Source of the DNA: Lenzites betulinus | Lineage: Eukaryota; Basidiomycota; Agaricomycetes; Polyporales; Polyporaceae | Direction of reading: 5' to 3' | Assembly (NCBI GenBank): GCA_022264855.1 | Contig: JABYQU010000034.1 | Location: 1-64,000 of the forward strand | Length of the DNA stretch: 64,000 nucleotides | Shown here: piece after piece, positions 42,902-54,666 of the stretch | Position numbering within the stretch: position 1 is the first letter of the stretch | Layout: each line of letters starts with the position of its first letter | Position numbers and translations under genes: made by a program | Notes under the pieces: generated by a model | The model's input: the letters and a program-made list of their open reading frames with translations, nothing else | Databases searched by the model: none | Told to the model about the DNA's origin: nothing

Positions 42902-45426
42902 ATGTCTGACAGCGAACACGACGCGTCAGTTCTCGGGAAACGTTCCCGGAACGGGCAGGATGCTGAAGAGCATTCCGACAAGCAGGAGACAGAAGAGCGC
43001 CATGATCCAATGGACGCGGACGACGATGACGACGACGTTGGACCTATGCCTATGCCCGCAGAGCTAGAAGGTCCAGTGGCAAAGAAGAAGCGCAAAGGTC
43101 CGCATCTCGCCCCTTGCACCATGCTCGGAATATAATGAACATCATGATGTTCTACAGTCCTCCCCCATGAGAAACTCTACCTGGACCACCTCCCCAACGC
43201 GGACCGCTACCACAAGAGTTTCATGCACAGAGATGTGATCAATTTCTGTGTCATGACCAAGTGCGTGCGCCATTAGGGCTTGCCTGGTCTTTAGCTTGAG
43301 CTTATGCCGACGCGTAGGACTGAGTTCTTGGTGACGACATCCGTGGACGGTATCGTGAAGCTATGGAAGAAACAGGACCAAGGCATCGAATTCGTGAAGC
43401 TTTACCGCGCGCATCTTGCCCCTGTCGTTTCGGTCTCCGCAAGTGCGGACGGGCAGCTGTTCGCAAGCGTCGCAGAAGACGGAAGTGCGAAGGTGTTCGA
43501 CGTGATCAATTTCGGTAAGCACCATATTGTGATGCTTTGCAGCCTGTAGACTTAGCGTTTTAGACATGATTAACATGCTGAAGCTGGGCTACACCCCGCA
43601 CGCGTGCTGTTGGGTGCACAAACGCGGGCAGGCTATGGGTATCCTCGCGGTGTACGTGTTTCCTCAAAGCTTTTGCATAGGCGTGCTGACCCATAAATCA
43701 GCTCAGAACGCACCACAGGCACCATCCGCCTGTATGACGGTAGAGGCGACGGCAAACCACTGGAAATCATCGAAACGTTGCATCGGTTCCCCGTACACAT
43801 TATGACAGTAAGTATTAGTTACTCATCTTACAAACAAAATCGCTAATGTGATGACAGTACAGCGACAGGTATGACTGTGTGGTTTCAGCAGACGAGGGAG
43901 GGTTTGTCGAGTACTGGCAACCATTGGAGCCTTTTGAGCTGCCCAGGAACGTCCATGGCTTGTGGGACTACAAAAGCGAAACAGATTTGTACGAATTCAA
44001 GAAGGTGTGTGCAACCGTACAAACGGCCCCAACCGTAAGATTAGACTGACTTTGACCACCTAGACGAAATCTATACCGACATGTATCAGCCTGTCGCCCG
44101 ACTCCACGCACTTCGCCACGTTCTCGCTGCCCGACCGCCAAATTCGCATCTTCTCCTTCCTCACCGGGAAACTCACCCGACGGTATGACGAGTCACTCGC
44201 TGCAATTCAGGAAATGCAGCAGGCGGGTACCGCAATCTACAAGGTCGAGGACATGGAGTTTGGTCGCAGGCTCGCGACTGAGCGTGAGTTGGAGCTGCCT
44301 GGTCCTGACGGTAGGATACCGGGCATGTGGATTAACGCTGTTTGGGACGAGAGCGGGTCGTTCGTGATCTATCCCACCTTGCTTGGTATAAAGGGTATGC
44401 AGTGTAGGATCTCGGTGTGTCCTTGGTGTGCTGAAGGTGCTTGTCTGATAGTCGTAAACACGGTCACCAACAGGGTGGTCCGCCTACTTGGCAAGGACGA
44501 AACTGTACGGTTCATGAACATGACTTTGTATCAGGGCGCTCCAGCCAAAAAGGGTCGGTCTACTGTGGTACGTAAATTTCGACCCTCACAAATATCTCCC
44601 GCTAATTGTCCCTGATGCCATTACAGGCCGCTGTGGCATCGTCCAACCCCTTGCTTGCCGAGAAGTCAATACGCGATCCTACGCTCGTATGCACAGGATA
44701 CAAACGGCCGCGCTTCTACATGTTTACCCGATCTGCGCCTGAGTGAGTAACCGCACTTTAGGCATATGTACGCCGGTGGCTAAGCCTCTCGCAGAGATGA
44801 CAAGTCCGGCGACCGTGACATCTTCAACGAACGACCTACCCGAGAGGAACAGTCAATCGCCTCGTCGACACCCGCGCTCAAGGGCGGCCCGTCTCCGCTC
44901 GCAAACAGCGCAACAATCCACACAACACTCGGGGACATGCACCTGCGCCTCTTCCCACAACAGGCGCCGAAGGCGGTGGAGAACTTCGTTGGGCACGCGC
45001 GCAGTGGATACTTCGAGGGTGTCATCTTCCACCGCGTCATCCCCAAGTTCATGATTCAGACCGGAGACCCGCTCGGGGACGGCACTGGCGGGACATCCAT
45101 TTGGGGGGACGAATTCGAGGACGAGTTTTCAGACGACCTCAAGCACGACAGGTGAGCTTGCGCAGGGAGCACAGTTGGGCTTTCGACAGTTGCTGACCAA
45201 AGTGCGTAGGCCATATACGGTCAGTATGGCGAACGCGGGACCGGGCACGAACGGGTCGCAGTTCTTCATCACGACCAATGCGACGCCGTGGCTCGATAAG
45301 AAGCACACGATCTTCGGGCGAGTGCTTTCTGGCCTGGAGGTCGTGCATGCGATCGAAAATGTGAAGACGAACAAGATGGACAAGCCCTACGAGGACATCA
45401 AAATCGTCAACATCGACATCGAGTAA
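42902..45426 (+). CDS. PPWD1: WD40-cyclophilin peptidyl-prolyl isomerase PPWD1
   Basis: PPWD1 is a spliceosome-associated cyclophilin with N-terminal WD40 repeats. Several exons are joined. The acidic start [20 protein letters not shown] runs to PVAKKKRK, a nuclear signal. WD40 parts follow: [118 protein letters not shown]. The cyclophilin domain has [57 protein letters not shown] and [14 protein letters not shown], which includes the catalytic Arg, the Gln/Phe pair and the Trp contacting cyclosporin. The end is IKIVNIDIE at 45,426. All catalytic residues look intact. Confidence 0.88.
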
Positions 45427-46182
45427 TAGCTCGTATTGTAATGGTGCGCGTGTGCTTTGTGCTGCTTTGTATGTAATGGATGTTCTTCGTGTGAACACCA
45501 TGCCACGGGTCATACTGTGAATGTGCACCGTCTACTGAGCCCGGGCTGCTCGCCTTCAAATATCTTCACATGCGATTACCTCCCGCTCGTGCGCTGCCAA
45601 ACTGGACGGTACCTATGTATCTGCAAACCAATCCAAATTTTTTTCGATTCGCCGTTTGATAAGGTCAACTTTGACAGGGCATCGGGCTAGCTACTGGCGG
45701 CGAGCCTCACGTCCAGGCTACTTGCTCATGTTGTAGGTGGGACCTCATGTGAGCTATGCCAAATGTGGGAGTTCGTGCTCTAGTCATCACGGTTCATTTG
45801 GTAGTCCTTACAGGACTGACGCACAGTTTGACCACTTATTCATATGCGACACTGCCGGTCGACAACGCCCCTCCCCTCTGCGCTCAGAACTATAAACAAA
45901 ACAAGACCGTTCGTGGCATCTCACGCGCTTTTTCTGACAGGAACGACACGGCACAGTCTAGATGTGTTGGTCAAAACTATATCATTTGACCTCTCGACGT
46001 TCCACGTCGTCCCTGTCAACACAGCTCCGGTGGTGTGCGGGGTGCCGCAGCCACTCAAATATGTGAGTAGACTGGTGATCATCGATCATTGGCGGCAAGC
46101 TCATTTTGTTATACCTTGACTACCTTTCTACGCCTCTGGCGGCTTCAGGCTGGGGGGTTGCCACACGTCTAGGACTTCCGCC
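45427..46182. other. Intergenic stretch upstream of the HET gene
   Basis: About 750 bp with only short, unrelated open frames. No repeat or RNA gene was recognised. Confidence 0.45.
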
Positions 46183-48439
46183 ATGGGCTCTACCTTCTCC
46201 CAACGGACGAATTATCGGCCTCCCATCGGTCATGGCGGGAAACCCCTGCCCGCAAGACCATCCTCCATTTGTCAACTCTGCTGGGAGGGCCCTTTCGCGG
46301 CTCATCTTGGACTCTTTGAAGCACCAGTGACAGATCCTGCTTTGCAGGACAAGGACGACTTGACTGGGGGGTATTCGTACTGGACCTCGTGGGCTGGCTT
46401 AGAGTCGCGCGCTGCTGCAGGTTGTTTGTGGTGTCAATTTTTGCTTGCTTTGTACCGGAAGCAGCCCATCAGGTTCAAAGGTCCGATTGGTCGCATGAAG
46501 AGATTCCGGGTCACCGTGAGGCGCTGCTCAGACGACATCGCGACGACCTTCGGACGACCAGTGCATACTAAGCTAATACGGGTGATTATCGATGACACCG
46601 TAGGCTTCTCAGGGTATGTATACGCCGCCGCAGGTGCGTTTTTCTAAACAAAATGTTGATGAGGTCAAATTTGAATCTAATTTCTTAGACAACCCCGCGG
46701 GGGAGTCAATCGTTGCTCGAGCTCCTATCTTGGACATAGGATCTCCGCGCTCTCTCGCCCTTGCGAGATCCTGCATCGCAAAGTGCGTGCATGGACACGT
46801 TCATTGTACAGCTCTGTCCATCGACGCTCTCGACCCCCGACTGCCCTCGCGTGTCATCGACTGTACAAATCCCGGCCGCCCGCGACTTGTGTCGACAGGT
46901 GGCGCACGGGGGCGATACGTTGCTCTCAGCTACGTTTGGGGTGAAGACCAGCCGCACAAAACAACGTCGGCTAACGTCTATGCTTACACGGATGGGATCG
47001 ACCCAACATGCCTTCCCAAAACTATTCGCGACGCAATCAAGGTCACGCATGCGCTAGGCTATCAGTTCCTTTGGATCGACACGCTTTGTATCGTCCAAGA
47101 CTCTGACGAGGACAAACAGCATGAACTGGGGCGTTTGCATGATACATATCGATACGCATTCCTCACCATCATCGCTGCTAGCGCACAAAAGGTCAGCCAA
47201 GGATTCCTCGAGGATCGGCCCACGCCTGTCCGATCTACGAACCTAGACCTCTTCTCAGGCGACATCACGCTCCCCTTCATATGTCCCTCAACCACTCCCA
47301 GACTGGCAGCGGGGTATACAGTCGGCCACACCCTTGTACCTCGTATGGGCGAAGTACACATATCCGTATTGCCTCGAGCATACGATTACCTCAGCGAACC
47401 CACCAGCACACGGGCTTGGTGCTTGCAAGAGTACCTGATGTCTCCTCGGTCGCTCTTGTTCACCTCCGAAACGCTTCTGTTCAGGTGTCAAACGTCGACG
47501 GAAAGCGTGGGTGGCTCCTTTCACCTCTCGGTCTTTGAGCCACGGCTACCCGACGTGCTGTTCTACCCGAAGGCATCCCCAGATCAGGCCCAGAGCAAGA
47601 TCTGCTCAGACATGAGGGAATGGACCCAGCTGCACCTCGCATGGCTGGAAATCCTGGTGGACTATACCTCGCGCAAGCTGACCAACCCCTCCGACAAGCT
47701 CGTTGCATGTGGGGCGGTCGCTGCAGCATTCCAGCGGGTTTTGCACTCAGACTATCTGGCCGGACTGTGGCGCGATACGCTCCTGGACGACCTGCTATGG
47801 TACAACGGACGAGAAGGATCATTCCTATCTCGCCCAGAGATGTACCGCGCGCCCTCGTGGTCCTGGGCTTCGGTCGATGGAGGGGTCCAAGTGCGATGGC
47901 GCCACGCGTGGCAGGACTCGATTGCAAAGGTGGTCAAGTGCGAAGTCACACTCAAGAACGCCGAACTCCCGTTCGGGGAGGTGTCGGCCGGGTTCCTCGT
48001 CCTGTGCACGGCGTTGATACGGGTCGTAGTGCGCCGGGGCGAGATCGGGGGAGGACACCCCGCCATCTACCTACAGACTACAAGACAGGCGTCCCGCTGG
48101 AAGGGTCACATCTGGGTTACTGGCGAAGAAATTGAAGTGCATACGGCTGCTCCGGGGAACCTAGCGTACATTGACTCTGTGCACATCGACTGCGAGGCTG
48201 ACTCTGAGCTCAAAAGGTTGTGGATCGCTCCAATACGGCGTTACTTCGAGCTAGGTAAGAATTATGAAGTTATCGATGGACTTGTCGTTACTCTGGCGTC
48301 GAAGAGTCCGCGTTCAGCACAGAACGTCAGACCAAGACTTTACCACAGGGTCGGATATTTCTCAGTGTGCGAGACGAGCTTTGTCCAAGCAGGCTGGAAC
48401 ACCAGGGATATGGGGTCGGTTAGAATAAGACTTGTATGA
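46183..48439 (+). CDS. HET-domain protein (heterokaryon incompatibility type)
   Basis: HET-domain proteins trigger cell death in fungal non-self recognition, but most paralogues are uncharacterised. Two open frames form the gene. The first (46,183 to about 46,600) reads MGSTFSQRTNYRPPIGHGGK, ICQLCWEGPF and ESRAAAGCLWCQFLLALY. The second (from about 46,636) runs to 48,439. The HET domain is GRYVALSYVWGEDQPHKTT, LPKTIRDAIKVTHALGYQFL, WIDTLCIVQDSDEDKQHELG and YRYAFLTIIAASAQKVSQGF. C-terminal family features are STRAWCLQEYLMSPRSLLF and YRAPSWSWASVDGGVQ. The frames join if a GTAGGC donor at about 46,601 and the CAG before GTGCG are used. Otherwise the gene has a frameshift. No NACHT or other effector domain is present. 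Confidence 0.78.
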
Positions 48440-48729
48440 TGCTAGCGAAATAGCTTTTGTAGTGATCTTGCTTACTTGGCACTGGTACTGTAAGTACAGG
48501 TCAGCTACTAATACTACAGTCATCATCATAAAGGCCGGCGCGCTTATATCAAGCTTATCAAAAAGTCTCTAGTAAGTAGTAGTCTAGTAAGTAAGTTTAC
48601 CTCTTTTCGACATTCACAGTACTTTTGAACTCTACCACCACAGCGTCCGTTAAAAATCATTGTACCGAGCCATATTGACCTGTATAGGGAGATAGAGAGA
48701 TCGCATTTGGGTCAAGATAGGTGGTCGAC

Positions 48730-50266
48730 ATGAAAGGCGCACCCAAAATATGCCTCAAGGTCCACTCAACGGCTCGTAACGCGGCGTTCTCCACATCCGC
48801 CCAACCACCCGGGAGTATTGTAGCGACCATCTCAAGCCTAGCAACATGTCTTCTACCTTCTGAGAAGGCGAAGCGCTGCGACGTATGCCATGTCTTGCAG
48901 TCCGACGCGGTGAAGCTCAAGCGTTGCTCCGGATGCGCCTCATTCTGGTATTGTGGAACGACGTGTGCGCTTGGCTTTCTGGTTCGCTGATCACGCTTGC
49001 TTATTCCACTCCACTCCTAGGTCAGACGCATGCGTGGAAGTCGCATCACAGAAAACTGTGCAAGGGCTTCAATGCTTTTGCTGCCTCGACAGAATACCAG
49101 GCGTTGACCGCGCACGATCAGGTGGATGCACTCCTCCTCTCGCAGATGGTCGTCGAACCCAGCGTATGGCGCACAGAATACCTCGACAGCCCATATGCCA
49201 CTTTTATGGATTTAATGAAAGGACCTAGAGCGGACGCCTTCGACCTTCCCCTGTATCTGCCTAAAGGCGCTAGCGCGGTGGAGAGCCGTGCACTGGCGCA
49301 GGAGCTGCACGCCCGCTTCGGCAATAACAACTTCGTGCTGCACTCCCACCTCACCTCGTATGCACATGGAGTCTTTCCGCTCGCCAGTCGACTGTTCAAC
49401 CACTCGTGCGTGCCGAATGCAGCGTGCAAGTACATCATCGAGCCTGAGAAGCCTGTCACGATGCAGGTCGTCGCGTTGCGCGACATCGGTATTGACGAAG
49501 AGGTGAGAGATCCCAGACTGTTGATCAGTACGTTTGTGACTTGACTGATCATTTTTCTTAGATCACAATCCCGTACCTCGATCCTGCTCTACCATATCGC
49601 ATTCGAAGAGAGGCATTAGAAGCAAACTACGGCTTCACATGCGAATGCAGTCTCTGTCGCTTTCAGCGCAAAATCGACCCAGTAAGCTCACCGCCAGAGC
49701 GAGGCGGCGAGGGCGACACCGAGGCTCTCCAAGAGCTCGATCTAGCGCTCCGAACGTTCACGCTAGGGGCCAACACACAACCATTGAATATACCGGTTGT
49801 GCCCGGCATGTTCGAGACGACGCCTCCGCCACTCTATCCGGTCTTCCACGAATCATACCTCCCTGCGCTCTCGGAGGTATTTAGCAAGACGTCGCACGAA
49901 GGATCTTACGCGGACGCGGTCGAATCTGGACTCACGCTACTTGCGCTATACGCCCTAGTGTATCCGCCGAACTATCCTCAAATAGGTAGGTTATTCCTAG
50001 CCGCATAATGACGTATGACAGAGGCTGACATGATGGATATTATAGGAATGCACGCTCTGGAGCTTTCAAAAACGTTATGGAACCTGATCTGCACCGCGGG
50101 CTCCGACATACCGGCGAAGGAAGAGGAGGTTCTAGAGGCACAGACCAGACGCTTCCTCGATATCGCTGCATCTGTGCTAGAGAGCTTTGGGCCTGAGGGG
50201 GACGATGGAGGACCATTGGGGGAGATTCAGGCGCTGAGAGAGGCACTGGGAGAACCAAGTAGGTGA
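48730..50266 (+). CDS. SET and MYND domain (SMYD-type) protein
   Basis: SMYD proteins are lysine methyltransferases in which a MYND finger interrupts the SET domain. The start is ATG at 48,730 (MKGAPKICLKVHSTARNAAF). The N-terminal SET piece is followed by the MYND finger CDVCHVLQSDAVKLKRCSGC, WYCGTTC and QTHAWKSHHRKLC, split by an intron with a GTGCGC donor. The main SET part has FPLASRLFNHSCVPNAACKY, RDIGIDEE and, in the next exon, ITIPYLDPALPYRIRREALE, then CECSLCRFQ of the post-SET. A TPR-like helical tail (YADAVESGLTLLALYALVYP) ends at 50,266. The NHSCxPN cofactor motif is intact. The substrate is unknown. Confidence 0.82.
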
Positions 50267-50346
50267 TAAATGTCAGCAGCTTCGGGGACGTCAGAAGATA
50301 GAAAGAAGTTCAAACGCGGTACGTCAGCCTTTTGATACGTATCGTC

Positions 50347-50640
50347 CTATAGATACCACCGCGGTACTACATCCGGCTTACGATTGATGTCTATGTGGCA
50401 GTCAGCATTTTTGAGACTAGTGTTCTCGGACATATACACAACATCCGGGTGGGCCCCCCGCAGTGCACCAGCGGCGATAGTGCGGTAGCACTCGATTAAG
50501 AGCGCCCTCGGCAAAGAGACCTGGAAGATCGCGTGCGTGCCCATAAGCAATAATACCCCAGACGAATCTGGTGGGATGCATTTAGCGATGTGAAAAGTGA
50601 TTACTCGATAGGTACGCCGAACCTACGAGCTCGTACGTAC
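50347..50640 (-). CDS. Unassigned open frame, possible gene fragment
   Basis: A 98-codon open stretch reads IAKCIPPDSSGVLLLMGTHA, IFQVSLPRALLIECYRTIAA and GALRGAHPDVVYMSENTS, ending PDVVPRWYL. The composition is protein-like and not biased. No start context, splice partner or family was recognised. It lies alone between SMYD and the DUF4436 gene and could be a gene remnant or a final exon of a decayed gene. Confidence 0.3.
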
Positions 50641-51133
50641 ATTGAGCACACCTGCTTCCCGTAAAAGTGGAGCAGGGGGTACGCATGAAGCCATACAGGC
50701 ATACATTGCCTGAACATTACACCAAGGACTGTTTAACTATGGCGGGTAGGATGATCGCCGCCTCAGGGATGGATCTGCGGATTTAACGAAGGGCATCCCC
50801 GCCCCGGTGTGCTTCTTCGCTGACGCACCCGGACGCATTATGCTAGAATAATCCTGCCCTATTTACATTCCTCGGAGGAGCAGGCTCGCGCCGCCTCTGC
50901 ATCTGGATCCCGCTGCGTAGCACGCCATGCATACCCGACGGGCTTCGCTGATGCCCACCGCCACCGCCAATTCAGCTGTGAGGGCGCACCCGCCAGCCAA
51001 GAAATAAAATGGACGCTGCATGGGAGTGTGCGGGCAAGTCACTGAGCCGCCCCGCTCGGAGACTTGTCCGCGCGACCCCTCCCTCCCTCCTCCACACTCC
51101 TCCACATCCGCCTCTCCCTTTCCATTCGGCAGC

Positions 51134-52757
51134 ATGTCGACCCGACACTCTTTTCTTTCGACCACTGGCCTTATCAGGCCCCCATCCGCTGCATCTTTCA
51201 TCGATGACGCCGCCGCGGCACCCCACAGACACGCCCGTCCTGGCGGCACGAAGCCAGGGAGACGCACCCACAAACCGACTACGCCAGTTCCGTCTGCGGG
51301 GCCCAGTTCAGGTTCGAGCCCGTCGCGCGCATCACGGACTAAGGCAGGGATCGTACCCCTTGGCCCAGCGTTCGTTGTGGGGATCGCGGTGCTGCTGTCG
51401 CTGTTGTTCATACTAGCTATATCATGTGCATTCATCGCGGACGAGGACGAGCGGCCGATGTTTGCAGCGCTCCTCGACGACGCTGCTGCTAACACCCCGG
51501 GGGTAAGTGTCTTGTTCTTCTGTGTGCACGAAAGAGAACTAACCTGGGGAGTGCGCAGATCGTGCTCGTCGGGGATGATGTAGATGTCGACATCGACGAG
51601 CCGGCGCTGACGATCCGTTGGTCCATTGTTGGCTGTGGTCCGGACTTTGTGCTTCCCGGGTCGGAGGGCGCGCATGGTAGCGCAGGGTGCGGATTGCCTG
51701 CCATGCCCCTTTCAATCTTCGTCGACGGGTAGGTGAATAGCCGTAGGATGGAGAAGGCCGAGTACTCAAAGTGTATCCAGCGCGAATGAACCCACAACGA
51801 CGTACAACCCTGCCTTCTTTCCCTTCCTGAATAGCAGTGGGGGTCGAAACGAGTAAGACGTACGATACGCACCATCACCGCTGAATGCTGACTCCGAACT
51901 CCTCTTGCCGATAGCATCCAGAACATGTTTCAGTTCGACGACGACCACGTCCTTGATGTGCACCAAGCGCGGAAGTATCCATTCGACACGTACCTCCTCA
52001 CCAGCACAATCCGTGCCGTCTCACTCACCAACAACCAGTCCCTTCCCATCCAGCGCCTCTCCACCATTGCGCTCACCTCCAGCTTCGCGATTCGCTCCAC
52101 AGACACGGCGAGCTACACACAGAGCGCCGACGGCTCGCGTGCGGCGTCGCGGGACCTCACGCTCGTAGTGAGCAGGCCTGCGGAGGCGCGCATGTACGCG
52201 CTCCTACTCTTCGGCGTGAGCTGGATGCTCGCACACGCCACCATGGCGCTCGTCGCGTTCTCGTGGCGCGTGGAGGGCGCGGAGAGGATATTCAAGCATC
52301 TGGCGGCGACGCTCATCGTCATCCTGCTCATTCCGCAGCTGCGCAACGCGATGCCGGACGCACCGGACCTCGATGGTGAGTGTCCCTTCGTGGAGTGTGC
52401 CAGACTTGCGATGTTGACAGCGTTATGCAGGCGTGCTTATTGGTCTGTACCTGTGAGCTTTCGAACCGCGGAAGAATCTGCCACTCACGATGATGGTCCC
52501 TCACAGACGCGATCGGGTTCTTCCCACAGATGCTTGTATGCGCGATATCGGCACTCACGCTGCTCGCGATGATGGTTAAGCGCGAATTGCAGGCTCTGGA
52601 GGAGAGCGTCGTGCCGGAGGAAACACGCAAGGAGGCTCCCGCGTCGCTGTCAACGGGCCTGCTAAGGATGCGGCGGGGAGGGTCATCTGTCGATATCAAC
52701 CACATGCGCAACTTCAGTCGCACGCTGTCGGGGTTCGGCCGCCCCGCAGGGCTGTAG
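51134..52757 (+). CDS. DUF4436-like multipass membrane protein
   Basis: The function is unknown; the protein resembles fungal DUF4436 membrane proteins. The start MSTRHSFLSTTGLIRPPSAA is followed by a Pro/Thr-rich cytosolic tail. A first membrane segment follows (GPAFVVGIAVLLSLLFILAI), then an extracellular-like region spread over three exons: IVLVGDDVDVDIDEPALTIR, SIQNMFQFDDDHVLDVHQAR, TYLLTSTIRAVSLTNNQSLP. Membrane segments YALLLFGVSWMLAHATMALV, HLAATLIVILLIPQLRNAMP and DAIGFFPQMLVCAISALTLL come next. A charged C-terminus ends GFGRPAGL at 52,757. Topology is four helices. The open frame on the opposite strand (50,863-51,675) is a shadow. Confidence 0.68.
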
Positions 52758-53006
52758 CACAGGTCGGTAACACGCTCTTTAGATATGTGTTGTATTTGTT
52801 TGGAGGATCTGTAGTCCGGTGCTCGTTGGAGATACTGGTGCTCGGGCGAGAGGCGGAGCGGTGATAGCAGCGCGGTCCGTGAAATATTAGGATGTATTGT
52901 ACATTTAATATGCTGGGAAGACACCGGGAACACACGTCAGCGTCGTAACGAGAGCCTCGCACAGTCGACCGAAACTCACACTTCATCGTGCTTCCCTCTT
53001 CTAGCA

Positions 53007-54061
53007 TCACGCCCACTCCCGAGGGCTCTTGAGCACCTCGAGGAGCTTCCCTTCCCGCGACTCCGGGTCCGTTCCCAGCTCGCTCATGTATTCCCACCGC
53101 GCGGTCTCCGGCAAACTCATCAGGATACTCTCTATCCGCGCGCCGGGCGTCATCAGCCCGAACTTCGTCCCACGGTCGTATACGAGATTGAACTCCACGT
53201 AGCGGCCACGACGCAGCAGCTGCCACCGGCGCTCGTGCTCGTCGCTCGGGGTGCGCACGCGGCGCTCGAGGATGGGCACGTACGAGGGCACGAAGGAGTC
53301 CCCCGCGGCCTGGATGAACGCGAAGATCTCCTCCGGAGACTTCGGGCGCGCGTCGGAGGACGCGAAGCGCTTGTGCGGCTCGTCGCAGAGGTCGTCGAAG
53401 AAGATCCCGCCGATCCCGCGCGACTCGCCGCGGTGGGGGATGAAGAAGTACTCGTCGCACCACTTCTTGAACGTCGGATACACCGACGCGCCGTGCGGCG
53501 CGCACGCGTCCCTGATCGTGCGGTGGAAGTGCTCCGCATCCTCCTCATACAGGTACGAGGGCGTGAGGTCGGATCCGCCGCCGAACCACCACGCGATGAG
53601 CTTCCCTGGCTTCCCCGCGGCCTGCTCCTCCTCGGTTGGCTTCTGCGTGATCTCGAAGTAGCGGTAGTTGGCGTGCACGGTGGGCGCGTGGGGGTTGCGC
53701 GGGTGAATGACGAGACTGATGCCGGCCGCGAAGAACGGGACGCTGGTCTCGATGTCGGGAATGGAGGAGTGGTCCGCGCGCATCTGTTTTATGGCGGGCG
53801 GGGGCAGCGTGCCGTGCACGACGGAGATGTTCACGCCTCCTTTTTCGAGCACCGTCTCCTGCGGCGCGACCCCAGGCGGGGGACGGGGACTGCGAACACA
53901 CAGGAGAGGCCGCGGCCACCCTGCGCGCGGAGCCAGGAGTCGCGCTTGAACGAAGGCGCATTCGGGTCGAGTTTCTCGAGCGCAGAGACGATGTCATCTT
54001 GAAGTTTGGAGATGTACTCCTCGACACGCTGGCGCATGGGAACATCCGAGGTGGAAGACAT
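53007..54061 (-). CDS. HEM13: Coproporphyrinogen III oxidase
   Basis: This oxygen-dependent enzyme converts coproporphyrinogen III to protoporphyrinogen IX in haem synthesis. The start is ATG at 54,061 ([20 protein letters not shown]). Exon 1 gives [20 protein letters not shown]; after a very small intron the frame resumes [20 protein letters not shown]. Family motifs follow: [66 protein letters not shown] and [20 protein letters not shown]. The catalytic His and Asp regions are intact. The end is SPREWA. The intron is only 32-41 bp (about 53,859-53,900), depending on the donor chosen, and it interrupts the conserved CVF...EKGGVN turn. Confidence 0.88.
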
Positions 54062-54666
54062 GGTGCTCAAGAGTGGACGAGGAGGAGGAGGTAGGAGGAG
54101 CGTGTGTGGCTGAGAGTGTATTTGTACTTCCTGCGGCCCCGGCCCACGGGCGCCGTTCCCGGCTCGTCTCGACCGGCGACACTACGCTCCCATTGACCGG
54201 GGAGCAGAGACGAGAGTCGCGACCCACCTAGACTACGTTACCACTAGGCGATGTCATTGAGGTTGAAGATGGAGATGTTTGGGAAACGTGGAGGTCGCAT
54301 AGATTTGAGCCTGACTGTATAGTATTACGGCGCTAGGCGCTCAACGTTTGCTTAATCTTCAGTGTCACCACCGTTGCCAGATCCTCCGTGTGCTATGTAG
54401 GAGGTACGATGGAACGTCCGTAGCCCGCGTACATTGATACTTGGATTGATAGAAATATCCTGCGCACGGTACGCGTTCAGACCACAGACCATCCACTTAC
54501 GGCTCTTGTGTAGGCTGCGGGCCGCAGTGACTAGTGAGGTTCCCTAGGGGTGGGTTTGAGCAGTAGGCAGGTATTCCTTGGACGTGTTTTCCAGTGAACA
54601 GCCATCCTTTATGGTGAAGCTGAATGTACTAATATTGAAACAGGATTAGCGAGCCGAAGATAATCA
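54062..54666. other. Intergenic stretch between HEM13 and SDR genes
   Basis: Both neighbours are on the minus strand, so this holds the HEM13 promoter and the 3' region of the SDR gene. No gene or repeat was seen. Confidence 0.5.

Noticed and set aside
50863..51675. 270-codon minus-strand open frame
   Set aside because: It is the shadow of the DUF4436-like gene, with biased composition and no family match.
52714..53505. 263-codon minus-strand frame rich in Arg
   Set aside because: It overlaps the coproporphyrinogen oxidase gene in another frame and is GC-driven.
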